This document shows, piece after piece, positions 30,391 through 41,293 of a DNA stretch of 64,000 nucleotides. Below the pieces are notes generated by a model that was not told where the DNA came from, did no database searches, and was given only the letters and a program-made list of their open reading frames with translations. Position 1 is the first letter of the stretch; each line of letters begins with the position of its first letter. The translations under genes were made by a program, and so were the position numbers. The stretch is from Forficula auricularia (taxonomy: Eukaryota; Arthropoda; Insecta; Dermaptera; Forficulidae), in contig JALMQS010000887.1 of assembly GCA_024734495.1 (NCBI GenBank), positions 1,391,228-1,455,227 of the forward strand, in the 5' to 3' direction.

Positions 30391-31890
30391 ATCGACTTGA
30401 TTGGGGAATAATGGAATTGAAATAATTATCGGAAAAAGAGGTTTTTTTATCTAATTAGATTTTTCCTCTTATTAAAAACAAGGACTAAAGATGAATAAGG
30501 ACACTCGATGGTGGAGAAATAATCTCCGGAATCGAAGAAAAAAATACAATGTATACATTAATTAATGTTAAATAATTGGTTTAATAAAAATTTATCATTT
30601 TCTGATTCATTCGCCCGACACTTTCCATGCAAGGTATTATATTAAGTCACTATTAATAACATCACCAAAAAGTTGTTTGGCGGGTACGCTCGCTTATAGG
30701 TATAGTTTGTTTGGCACCGAGTTCAAAAAGTAATTTCATGTTAATATTTCAGTCAACTGAGTTGTAACTAAATAAGATAATTATTTTATACCTTTTAGTG
30801 TATTTTATTTGATTTTTAAGTTAATATTATTTGATTCGTTGCATTTAATTTATACTTTTTTTGAAGTCGGTTTTATTTTTTTTATAAAAAATTTTTTTTT
30901 TTAATTCCAAACATTTTAATAATCACTTCAATTTTGGAAAAAATCGTCACTTTTTTTTGCGAAACGCTAATTCAATTCCTCTCCCTTAATTCCAAACAAA
31001 ATAAACTTTAATTGAAAGTATTTATTTTACCGAGAGTATCATTCATTCATAAAGTAAAACCAATGAGATTAATACAAATAAACATTTATATATTTCTTCT
31101 AAATTTCTCTTTAAGAATAAAATTTATCAAATCTTCCATGTTGTCTTTTTGTTAAGGTGTTGCGTATCTAATTTCTTTATTTTGGAAGTGAAACTTCTTT
31201 AGCGACGTATCTGATTTTTTTGTTTACAATAAAAGGGAAATTACTCAATAGAGGGGAAATAATTTTTTTAAAACCCACTAATGCAGTTCATAACAAATAA
31301 AATGATTAAAATTAGGAAATTTAAATTATTATTTTAAAACCCATTAATAGTTCATGTCAAATAAAATTTATTAAAATTATGAAATATAAATTATTTAGCG
31401 GTGAGAGAAGGGTGAATGGAGAGGTCGATGAGGGATCGGATTGATAAACCAATCGACTTGATTGGGGAATAATGGAATTGAAATAATTATCGGAAAAAGA
31501 GGTTTTTTATCTAATTAGATTTTTCCTCTTATTAAAAACAAGGACTAAAGATGAATAAGGACACTCAATGGTGGAGAAGTAATCTCCGGAATCGAAGCAA
31601 AAATACAATGTATACATTAATTAATGTAAAATATTTGGTTTAATAAAATTTATAAAAAAAAAAAAAAATATTTAGCCAAAATTATTGAATGGATTGACAT
31701 AATCGAATTGGAATAATTATCGGAAAAGAGGTTTTTTTATTTAATTAGTTTTTTCCTCTTATTAAAAACAAGGACTAAAAAGATGATCAAGGACAGTCGA
31801 TGGTGGAGAAGTAATCTCCGAAGTCGAAGCTCAAATACAATGTATACATTAATTCATGTAAAATAATTGGTTCAATAAAATTAAAAAAAA
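30391..31890 (+). repeat. Three dispersed direct copies of a ~205-bp repeat
   Basis: Copies at about 30391-30597, 31445-31655 and 31676-31890 share AATCGACTTGATTGGGGAAT (less clear in copy 3), TAATTATCGGAAAA, TTAAAAACAAGGACTAAA and a stem-loop GGAGA...TCTCC followed by GAATCG or similar. Between the first two copies lie a GAAGTCGG-family piece (30648-30895) and a diverged duplication of AAACCCAYTAAT-containing sequence (31260-31395). No protein coding. Confidence 0.75.
30648..30895. repeat. GAAGTCGG-family repeat, partial copy
   Basis: This is the right half of the inverted-repeat unit: GGCGGGTACGCTCGCTTATA, AAAAAGTAATTTCATGTTAA, then ATACCTTTTAGTGTATTTTA and TTGAAGTCGGTTTTATT. It shares the order of blocks with 6105-6310. 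Confidence 0.7.
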
Positions 31891-32649
31891 AATATTTAAC
31901 CGTAGATGTTATTTTTATATAACGGGTAATAAGTTTCACTTCCCCCGTGAGCTTATGTGGAGGAGGCTCACACATATTTTTTTAAAATTTATTCTTCCAG
32001 AATTTAACTTAACTGACTGTGGATCTAATATTCATGAAATTTTGAGTCATAAATAAAATAAAAATTTAGTAAATTAGTATTATTTATTGTTCTTTATTCA
32101 CTATAAAGTTTCAGTCACCACTAGTTAACCATCTTTATTATTAAATGTAGTTTTAGTCTTTAGAGATATAGTTTTTGGAGATGTCAATTTATATTTCTCA
32201 TTTATTTTTACCAAGTTAAAAAAAGTAAAGTATGTATTAATAATAGTTTATCTTTTATTACATTCATTATTGAGCTGTTTATCAGCAAATAAAAAAATGT
32301 TTTATCAACCGAATATATTACCAGACAAATAGCAGAAAAATATAGATTTTATTGGGGTAAAAAACAGCTTATTTTTCATCCCTTAATAGCCAAATATATT
32401 TATGAAGTTGATGTTTTCCCATTTTGCAATATGATTCGATGGGCTATTTATTAAATGAAGAACAATTCGTTAATATACCCTAAACAAGTATTGGTTGTTA
32501 ATCTTGAGTTAAGATCATATCAATGTTTCAAACCTTAATCAGCTGGAAGTGCCCACACTAATACTTTCATTCTATCTATTTTCAAAACTTAATATTATTT
32601 ACTTAGATATATCAATTTTTCATGAAGAAAAAGAACAAAAATATGTTTT
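31891..32649. other. AT-rich non-coding stretch
   Basis: No gene, RNA or terminal repeat was recognised. Confidence 0.4.
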
Positions 32650-33800
32650 GTAGTAAATCATCAATTACAACGTTTCGATGTTTTTATTACAGCTTCCTCA
32701 GAATCTACTAAGAAACAAAAACATTCCAAAAATAACTCAGTTTTTCCATTTTTCCTTATTATTATACAATTCAAAATTAGTTTTTTAAATTTTTAAATTG
32801 TTGAACAAAATGTGGGATTTTTCGAAATTTTAACATAACTTAATGAAGGTGTTGAAGCTTTTATTTTTGTGATTTATTTTATTAAGAGTTAAAATTTTAG
32901 AAAAATCATTCATAATTAATTATAATTATTTATTTAACTGAAAAAATAATACATTAAACTACTCACTCTGCGATCGTACGCAAGTACGAGTAGGTACCCA
33001 CTCCGATTTTTGTTTAATCTAAAATCGGAGTAGGTGCTCATTAGGGTGGTCCTTATTTGGGTATTTTCAAATTTTTACGGTGACAAGGGCTCATATGGTT
33101 CGAAATAAATAAAAAAAATATCCCCCAAGTTTCAAGTCTCTATCTCCAATTATAACATGTGCCCCCAGCGATGTAATTCTTCTCATCTAAATAACATGTC
33201 ATTAAAATATCATTTTTTTATTCAGGCCAAAGTAATGGTTGAAAAAATTTAAAACTCTGTAGCAGTTATCCTTATAATAGTAGCTATCCATCAGATTAAT
33301 TACATATTTTTAGCTATTATAATTTTGGAGTTACAGCGAGATAAAATACTGCTATATCTTAGTGTTACTAACTTATAGACTCCGAAATTATAATAGCTAA
33401 AAATCTGTAAAAATTCTGAGGAGAGTTACTATTATAAGGATAAAGTCTACAGATTTTCAAGTTTTTTCAACCATTACTTTGGTCAGAATAAAATATTGAT
33501 ATTTCAATGACAAAAACCCCATGTTATTTAGATGAGAAACTTACATCGCCGGGGGCACAGGCTATAATTGAGATAAAGACTTGAAACTTGGGAGATATTT
33601 TTTTTATCTATTTTGAACCATATGAGACCTTGTCAGCGTAAAAATTTGAAAATACCCAAAATAAGGATCATCCTAGTGCTCATTCTTGAGAACGATTGCA
33701 AAATAAGTCGATCGAAACGTTGTTGTTAAATGTATTATTTATTGTTCAATAAATAATAATTATAATTAATTATGTGTGATTTTACTAAAATTTCAACTAT
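32650..33800. mobile_element. Composite foldback with hammerhead-like ends and a nested MITE
   Basis: An AT-rich arm at 32887-32955 (around CATAATTAATTATAATTATT) is the inverted repeat of 33735-33800. Outside or inside these arms, GAAACGTTG-type motifs occur on opposite strands. On the minus strand, CTGAGGA, a weak stem-loop and GAAACGTTG lie within 32653-32703. On the plus strand, TTGAGAACGATTGC, a loop and CGAAACGTTG lie at 33685-33725. The long-inverted-repeat MITE at 33042-33675 is inserted inside. Confidence 0.5.
33042..33675. mobile_element. Long-inverted-repeat MITE (AGGGTGGTCCTTATTT), copy 1
   Basis: The arms are inverted repeats of about 270 bp, starting AGGGTGGTCCTTATTTGGGT and ending with its near complement. 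Internal blocks CCCCCAAGTTTCAAGTCTC, GTGCCCCCAGCGATGTA and ATTATAATAGCTAAAAATC occur in both arms. GTGCTCATT stands at 33034-33042 and 33676-33684, an 8-9 bp target duplication. Non-coding. A second copy is at 57758-58417. Confidence 0.8.
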
Positions 33801-34599
33801 TAATAGCTAGAAGCTCTGATTTTGCCACTATCTTAAATTTATATTATGAAGACTCTTTCAGTGTGTACTGAATTCTAACTGAACAGTTTATTAAAAGGTC
33901 GAGGTCCTTAATTGATTTAGATTCTAATTTCACCCCCTAAATATGTATATATATTTTTTTAGAGATTCAAGGCTTATTTAGATTTATAGTCTTTTTCATT
34001 AATGAAATTTATTAGTGAATATTTTTAACAGTTCACGTTTTTTTCTGTGATTTACTCTTTAAATGGTTTGAAAAAAATAATTAAATAAAAAGTCACGTCG
34101 TCGTTAGAGTCAAAGTATTTTTTTCTTCTAGTGAAATATTTCATTTTTCTCTTGGATGAAGAAATAAATAAATAAACAGAAAAACTTTTAAGATATTGAT
34201 TGATATAAGGATGTTTTTTTTTTTTTTTTTTTTTTAAGAAATGGAATATTCTGGTGACTTTTGAAAGAATTCTCATTTTGAGGGTCGGTAGACATTAATG
34301 TCAATATCAAGGACCATTAAAGTTCAATACGATCCCTGTCTAGAACCACCTGTGGCGTCACAATATGCAGCCTGGCTATGAAATTTTCATCCAACATTGC
34401 GTTTCTTTCATTTCTCTTTTAAATAAAATCTTACAAGCAATTTCGCTTAAAAAATCCTAAGGGATTATTCATTAAAAGGAGTTATTATTCAATTATACAT
34501 TTAAAGACGGCCTTATTATTTCAAAATGCCCTAAAACTTGTCATGCAATCAAAATTAGAGGAAAAATATGACACACCACCAAGAGATATACATTATACA
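33801..34599. other. AT-rich non-coding stretch
   Basis: Nothing recognised. A T-run of about 20 bases lies near 34220. Confidence 0.4.
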
Positions 34600-34774
34600 C
34601 GGGGGTGAACTACAGTTATAATAATAACGGGGGGGGGGGGTGAATTTACACCTACTTCCACTTCCACTTTTATTTTTAATTCGAAGACAATGGGCATTAT
34701 CTAATGAATTCCAAAATAATTCCACATAATTCCAAAAACGTGTACACCTGATTCCAATCTCGGTTCACCTCTCG
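34600..34774. mobile_element. MITE family M2 (CGAGGGGTGAACCGCGA), copy 2
   Basis: The left end CGGGGGTGAAC is diverged; the right end is the complement of CGAGAGGTGAACCGAGATT. ATTATACA flanks both sides exactly (34592-34599 and 34775-34782). Internal TACACCTACTTCCACTTCCA and GTGTACACCT boxes match copy 1. A run of about 11 G lies near 34634. Confidence 0.8.
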
Positions 34775-34846
34775 ATTATACATATATACACTGTACAGGG
34801 TGTATACTTATTGATAATTGATATTTTTCCATAACTTTTAAGAAGT

Positions 34847-35250
34847 TAGGTGTTGGTTCTAGGTGAAACATTTTTATATAATAATAAAACTTGATCAAGA
34901 TGCGAGTAGGTTACACAATATTGATATTGGTTATTGTACCCTTTCAGGTAGTTTCCCATTCCTTCTTATAATAGAATGTATAGTTTCCCATCAGCTGGTT
35001 AAAAACTCAATTTTTCCATTTGTTGAAAATATTAATTCTTAGTACACTTTCTCCTCTTATCCCTACTTTCCCCTCAAAAATAGTTATTTGTAAAATTATT
35101 TTTTCAATTTATAATCAGTTTTCTTTGACTCCTGATGATGGGCTCACCCCGAAATATATCGAATTCAAAACTCAATTTTGTTTTATTTCTTTTTTGTGAA
35201 ACCTACCTCGCATCTTGCTCATGTTTTATTATTATAAATTTTTCCAGGAT
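34847..35250. mobile_element. Foldback of the GTGAAACCTACC family, copy 2, with hammerhead-like core
   Basis: The left end GGTGTTGGTTCTAGGTGAAA matches 9961-10256. Arms (about 34871-34920 and 35195-35250) contain AATAATAAAACTTGATCAAG and its near complement. On the plus strand near the right arm, CTGATGA (35132-35138), a GGG-CTCA-CCC hairpin, then GAAA (35151-35154) follow the hammerhead order. TTTGA and TCAAA on either side could form stem I. Part of this element recurs inverted at 58117-58205. Confidence 0.7.
35124..35169 (+). ncRNA. Candidate hammerhead-like motif
   Basis: In order: TTTGACTC, CTGATGA, T, GGG, CTCA, CCC, C, GAAA, TATATC, GAATTCAAA. The core boxes and stem II are well formed; stem III is absent or only a few bases. 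Outer TTTGA/TCAAA pairing would give a short stem I, and the expected cleavage position would follow ATC at 35160. Minimal stem III hammerheads are known from Penelope-like and related retroelements, where they may act as dimers. Activity is unknown. Confidence 0.45.
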
Positions 35251-36123
35251 GTATGTACCTTGGATTATTTTAAGAAAAAATTCATAAGCACAAGTCCAAA
35301 CACACTTTGTTTTCCGTCTGTCATTCATTCTTTTTTTTATTATTATTATTATAACTGTAGTAATTTATGTTAAATATAGAATATCGAGTCCAGATTTGAT
35401 CTTTTACATTATAATATTAACCCGGACAAGTACGAGACGAGGGTTCCGATAATAATATTACTAGCTAAATGGCCCGATCGAAATCTGGGATTCACTTATT
35501 CGATATCTGGGATTCACGCAGAGGCCAACAGGCAGCAGAAAAATGATTATATTTTACAAAATACTTGAGATATCAAATTGGTTCTTATTTTTCGTTGATA
35601 AGGAGGAATGTGTAAATTTGTTTAATTCTTTCAAATTTTAGGTTAAGTCATTTCTAAACGCCGACAGGTTAAACAAATCACCTTAAAAAGGGTAATTTTG
35701 GAACTCGCTCACATCCTCATTTTAAATCGAAATAAATTTGAAAAATTAAACCTTGTTCTATTATATTTAAAGTGATCTTTACTGGGATGTCTTACACTCT
35801 ATGATAAAAAATATTTTGTCTTTTTGGTCTACCATAAAATTCAACCATCCCTAAAATAATCATTCAATTACAAATTTAATACAATTTTTGATTTGCGAAA
35901 ATAATATCCAAACGATTCATGAGAAATTCTTCTTTTATCAAAAGTTTTCGGCCATTTGATTATAGGTACTAACATAGTAAGAACATGTTTTCTTAAAACA
36001 ATGCAAGGGATACGCTCGCGAAATATTTGATTTTAGCCCCGTATATAGGAATTTAATTTTTTGTACTCTTCATCCATTAAGTGAGGTCATTTTTCGGTTG
36101 TTTATAAATGGTTAGAAGTTATT
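35251..36123. other. Non-coding stretch
   Basis: No gene recognised; AT-rich with a TTATTA run near 35335. Confidence 0.4.
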
Positions 36124-36704
36124 GATTCCGCGACATTTCAGCCCCCGACAAAATAGTCCCGACAAAATATCCCCGACAAAATATCCTTCACACAAAATAT
36201 CTCATGACAAAATAACCCTTCCCCGCGTGAATCTTATGAGTAATGCAAATCGACTCCGGTTCGGTTTTCAGTTCGGCTCGGTTGTGTTCGTATAGCTCCT
36301 TTTCGGGCTGGTTTTTAGACGGTTCGGTTGGCTTACGCCTACCCAACCGAGCCGAACTGAATATATATTAACCGAACCTCCAAAAGTTTGGTCCGGGCGG
36401 GGTGTGTTTCGGGCTCCCATTTTTTTCCTAATCAAACACACATTGAAAGCCGAGCCAGCCAATCGTCGGGCGGGGTGTGTTTGGGGCTCCCATTTTTTCC
36501 TAATCAAACACACATTGAAAAGCGAACAGCCAATCGTCGGGCGATAACTATGATTATAAGCTTCTCACTTAATCTCTTTTGTACCCTTATACTGGAGAAT
36601 ATGTTGTCAGAAGATATTATGTCGGTGGATATTTTGTCGGGGGATGTTTTGTCGGGGATATTTTGTCGGGGATATTTTGTCGGGGGCTGAACTGTCGCGG
36701 TACC
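36124..36704. mobile_element. MULE-like element with repeat-built TIRs (581 bp)
   Basis: GAAGTTATT flanks both ends exactly (36115-36123 and 36705-36713), a 9-bp target duplication. The TIRs read GATTCCGCGACATTTCAG and GGTACCGCGACAGTTCAG. Each TIR then continues as several tandem CCCCGACAAAATAT units, facing inward. The middle has an inverted repeat of TTCAGTTCGGCTCGGTTG (36254-36385) and two tandem ~72-bp units (36395-36541, GGGCGGGGTGTGTTT...). Short open frames are explained by these repeats. The 9-bp duplication and long TIRs fit the Mutator superfamily; no transposase is present. Confidence 0.85.
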
Positions 36705-37547
36705 GAAGTTATTAGCCAACCTGTCTACATTAAAACCTTAATGTTAGAAGATGCTCTAGTTTTTCATCCTCTCCCTATATTACACGTAAAATTTTCAAAG
36801 AGAAATACTTTTGCGTAGGTTGATAAATACATTCTCATTCAATCGATTTTTTTTAATAAATAAATAATTAAAATAAATAATATATGTCCATTAATTTATT
36901 TTATCGGTCCTTTTAATCATCGTAAATAAATTTCCATTAGTTACCAAAAAAACAAAACACATGTCCACATCTCCTCTCCAGTAAATTAATGAATGAGTGG
37001 TTGAAACATTTTGAGTCCGATTTACAACAAAGTACAGTAAATTTTTGTGTTAATTAGTTCATATTTTGTATTGTACAAACTAGCGAATATTTTATCATTG
37101 TCATTTATTCACCGACAGTAGTTTATTTTTTCATTCAAAGAAAAATACATGTAATTAAAATAACGACTGGAGAAATAAATAAAAGTTGAGATACAAGAAA
37201 TATTTTTTTACATGGATAAAACAACAAATGAGCATTAAAATTCATTCATTATTATTTTAAAAAATATGTTATGTGGCTATCTTATGACTTTAGTATACAT
37301 CTGCCCAGGGGCCGTCGGCCACTTTAAGAAGCTGTTTGTATTACTAGTTCCCTAAGGCCTTAAAGGCTAACTGTTCAAAATTTAGTCCGAATACGATAGA
37401 AAGTTCAAATTTTTAAAAACCATCCAACCAAAAAATTAATCAGAGTTTTACGTAAAATGATCTTTACAGGGATACCTCACACCCTTTGATAAATTATTTT
37501 TCCCTCCACATAAAATTAGACCCTCATTATTCATTTTTTTATATTTT
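36705..37547. other. Non-coding stretch
   Basis: AT-rich; no gene recognised. A short GC-richer patch (CCAGGGGCCGTCGGCC) lies near 37306. Confidence 0.4.
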
Positions 37548-37715
37548 TCTTTTTTTGTACTTGTTTATTATTTGTTAAATTATTGTAATTAATATGTGTT
37601 GATGTTTGTTAATTTATTGTAGTTAGATTGTATTGATGTTTGGAGGACCTAGCCACCGAGGAATTGTGCCTCTAAGCAGGAATAAAGATTTATTTATTTA
37701 TTCATTTTATTAAAA
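37548..37715 (+). repeat. LINE-type 3' end
   Basis: This is the plus-strand copy of the sequence at 12893-13265: TTGTACTTGTTTATTATTTG, GTTAGATTGTATTGATGTTT, GGAGGACCTAGCCACCGAGG and a final AATAAAGATTTATTTATTT. It is uninterrupted here. It has the AATAAA signal and simple-repeat tail of a non-LTR element 3' end; no coding upstream could be identified. Confidence 0.6.
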
Positions 37716-37769
37716 CTTTCGAAAAAATTTTCATTTGCGAGAAAATGACAACATATATATCATCTAAAT

Positions 37770-38323
37770 TTCAAATATGTATATTATTAGTTTTGGGGGT
37801 TCAAGTATTGTAATCGTGTCTGAAAAAAGTGTTTTTTTGCTTGGTAATATCTTAAAAACGGCTGAAACTATTTCGATAAAAAAAGAGCAAAACCATGGCG
37901 TTTTGGTGTACAAAAAAGACCTAATGAGGGAACATCAAAAAATTTATATTTTACGAGATATTAATTGTTTTTTCAAAACGTCTGTTAGTATGTTACAAAA
38001 TTTTGTGTATGATCTAGCTCAAAAACTAATGTCAATATCGATATGAAATTTCCCATGTATGCCTGGTGTAGATTAATAACTGATTAGATTTTGGTTGAAA
38101 TCCAACCAAAAATTAAGGTCGAGAGGGGATTAAAAAATTAAAATGATAAAATTTTTAAACTAAAAATAAATAAATAAATAAATAACGGCAGCTTAGTGGG
38201 ATAAAAATTAACATATCCAAAACGCACCAAGCCATTTAAATTTCATATTAATAAAATTTTATTAAATATTAAATATAAGAGAGGGGCCAGGTGTATGTTA
38301 AGCCATGTGGATGGCCACATAAG
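37770..38323 (-). repeat. ACTTTACCATACA repeat family, inverted copy
   Basis: Reverse complement of 18388-19066, from a GGCCATCCACATGGCTTAAC end at 38323 to CACGATTACAATACTTGA near 37790. The 89-codon plus-strand frame at 37777-38046 is the same frame that stays open in the other copies (phrases SSIVIV, TISIKK and NHGVLVYKK). Confidence 0.7.
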
Positions 38324-39312
38324 CTTACTTTTTATTATAACGTTTTTTTATAAGTTTACAAGCTATAATAATATTCTGTCAGATGGACAGTCAGACATTG
38401 TATCAACAGTAATACGCTGCTGTTTTACTTTTAAAAAGGAAACTTAAAAAGTAAAAAATTTAATATTTTTGAAATAATTAAACATTCCGGCCACCCAACG
38501 TGCATGGAATATATTCCCTTGATATTTATTTGCCTGGAAATCGCTTGTTAAAATCCCAAATCGAAAAGTCTTTACGTAAGGATTGATAGCTGAGTTCATT
38601 TGAAGTTTATTCAGTGGTAAACCACAGACAGAACCGAGAACGTTAACCTTGTTTCAAGTTTTACTTCCACTCTCCTTCTACCTGCTCGTGTTCATTTATT
38701 CACCTTCACCTTACATCAAAGTGAGATATATTACCAATAATAAAAATGGCTCTACCCCCGAAATCCGCTCATTTACTCTTTTATTTTTATCTAAAAGAGG
38801 GATGGTTTCAATTTTATACTTCCCGAATACGGCCAAATGACACACAACACAAGTATTAGAAAAGAGGGAGGCGTAAAAAGAGGGCAAAGCGTAAAAATGA
38901 GTGCGTAAAAAATCCAATAGTATACTATATAATAAAAATAGAAAGTATAAAAGAGTCTTGAGAATCATAAATCCAGCCCTATTTAACCGTACATTTCCAT
39001 AAAGAAAATAGAAAGTAAACATACCTCATAATGGGTTGATGTTATGTGTCAATCCTGAGCTGGAATGATCACTATCTTAAAAATAAAAATGAATATATTT
39101 ATTTTTTTCTACACGATTTAATTTAATTTGATTGTTCGTCTTTTTAGAATGGTCTAATCAAATTTAAGACGGAGGAGTGGTGTCTAAGGGCCTTGACTTC
39201 GTATCTACGTACCCTGTTAGCACACTTGGCCTAGAAAATGTTTTCTAGACACTAGGAAATCTTCTAGACATCATAAAGACATTAATAGCTGAATAAAAGG
39301 CGTCTTCTAGAG
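38324..39312. other. Non-coding stretch
   Basis: No gene recognised. The overlapping frames at 38649-38840 and 38711-39022 on opposite strands show no family resemblance. Confidence 0.4.
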
Positions 39313-40168
39313 CATGGGTTCCCAAAGTTCACATGGACACAAACTTATTTTTTTTAATCCAAAAATGAGAGGTAAGGGGGGAGACTCTTTGTATCACTTC
39401 ACCATTTTGGGAAGTGTTCATAAATTTAATTTTTAGGAAAGATATAATAATAAATATTATATTCGAGCTCTGTATATATTATAATATTAAAATAAATTAA
39501 AATTTTTTAAAAGTAAAACTTCATTTTCTTAAAAAATCCGAAAATGAGAGGTAAGGGGGGACCCTTTGTATCACTTCAACATTTTTGAAGTCGTTCATAA
39601 ATTTAATTTTCAGGAGAGATATAAAAATAAATATTATATTTGAGCTCTCTATATAATATAATATTAAAATAAATTAAAATTTCTTTAAAAGTAAAACTTT
39701 ATTTTCTTAAAAAATCCGAAAATGAGAGGTACGAGCGGACCCTTTGTATCACTTCACCATTTTCGGAAGGGTTCATAAATTTAATTTTTAGGAGAGATAT
39801 AAAAATAAATATTATATTTGAGCTCTCTATATAATATAATATTAAAATAAATTTAAATTTCTTTAAAAGTAACAATGGGTTCATAAATTTAATTTTTAGG
39901 AGAGATAAAAATAAATATTAATATTCGATCTCTGTATATAATATAATATTAAAATAAATTTAAATTTCTTTAAAAGTAGTGGTTCATAAATTAAATTTTC
40001 AGGAGAGATATAAAAATAAAAATTATATTCGAGCTCTGTATATGATATAATATTATAATAAACTAAAATTTCTTTAAAAATAAAAGTTTATTTTCTTATC
40101 CAATGGGCTACCCAAAACAGAAAAACATGCCAAGGGGTCTACGAGACAAAAAAGTTCGGGAATCTCTG
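39313..40168. mobile_element. hAT non-autonomous element with internal tandem repeats (856 bp)
   Basis: The ends CATGGGTTCCCAAAGTT and (complement) CAGAGATTCCCGAACTT are diverged hAT-type TIRs. The flanks TTCTAGAG (39305-39312) and TTCTAGGG (40169-40176) are an 8-bp duplication with one mismatch. The interior is mostly an array: AATGAGAGGTAMG starts at 39363, 39543 and 39721 (period about 180), followed by two shortened units of about 106 bp. The same kind of array occurs in the hAT remnant at 55435-55852. Non-coding. Confidence 0.85.
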
Positions 40169-40645
40169 TTCTAGGGCGAGTGTGGCTCGATTACTCGAGA
40201 TCGAATTTCTCTTAAAACGTTTTTGGTTAGTTGTTTTCTCAAAAACCTTTTTTATTATTTTTCTTGAAAAACCTTGTTAACATTATAATTTTATAAAACT
40301 ATCCGTTATTATATTTGCTTATAATCAAAACCAAAATTGCCTTTTTTTGTTCTACTTTATAAGTAACAAATTAAATATATAAATTAAATATAATACATAT
40401 ATATATATATATATATATTATAGTATAGGTATATGTGTGTATGTTTATATGCATCAAGCAGAGGACATCCTCCTTGATTTCTCTTTATGAATAACCTTAG
40501 ACATCATATTCATCTCCTCAAAACAGCCTCGGTTAAAATTTTATTAAACCAATGAACAACATAATAATGAACAAAGGAGTAAATAACAAGTTCTTTCAAA
40601 ATTTAAAAAAAAAAATTGACACCTTCTGATGTGGCCATCTACTTG
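40169..40645. other. Non-coding spacer with an AT microsatellite
   Basis: Contains (AT)n at about 40397-40418 and one copy of a short repeat (ATGCATCAAGCAGAGGACA, 40440-40495) that also occurs at 27485-27520 and 58455-58510. No gene. Confidence 0.5.
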
Positions 40646-41293
40646 ACTTTACCATACACTTGTGGTTAAGTTTGGTACAAGGCCTAGATTAAAATTTGTG
40701 TACCCTACAACCCCCCACCCCCCACCCCATTTATGGCGGTTCGTTTTTGCATTTTTGGTGTTCTGGGGCCCCACTGATTATGTATACAAAATATGGTTGA
40801 GTTTGCTCCAATGTCCTAGAATTTTATTTTTTGAAAAATATTTTCGTTATTATAGGTTCATTTTATAGTATATTTCATTTTTCTTGTATTTTTAGTTTGA
40901 GAATATTATAATTTTAAATTTTAATTTTCCTCTCTCCCCATTAATTTTGTGTCGATATACACCAAAATCTAATCAGCTTTTAATATCGATGCACCAAAAC
41001 TACGTGTTAAATTTGGTTTTTATATTCATATTAGTTTTTGAGCTAGCACTTTCACAAAATTTGGTAACGCACAGACTAACATACATTTTGATAAAACCAT
41101 TATTATCTCGAGAAATATAATTTTTCCGATGTTCACTTATTTAGGCTTTTTTATAGACCGAAATGCCATGGTTTCGCCCAATTTTTTTTATCAAAATAGT
41201 TTTAGACGTTTTTGAGATATTTAAAAAAAGAAGCAAAAAAACCACTTTTTTCATACACGTTGACATACTTGACCATACCATGTATGTTAAAGT
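40646..41293. repeat. ACTTTACCATACA repeat family, copy 3
   Basis: Bounded by ACTTTACCATACA and a one-mismatch complement (TGTATGTTAAAGT). It shares the CCACTGATTATGTATACAAA, CCAAAATCTAATCAGCT and GGTAACGCACAGACTAAC blocks. The minus-strand frame found in other copies is frameshifted near 41250. Confidence 0.75.

Noticed and set aside
36268..36818. Several frames on both strands (71-100 codons)
   Set aside because: All arise from the tandem and inverted repeats of the MULE-like element.
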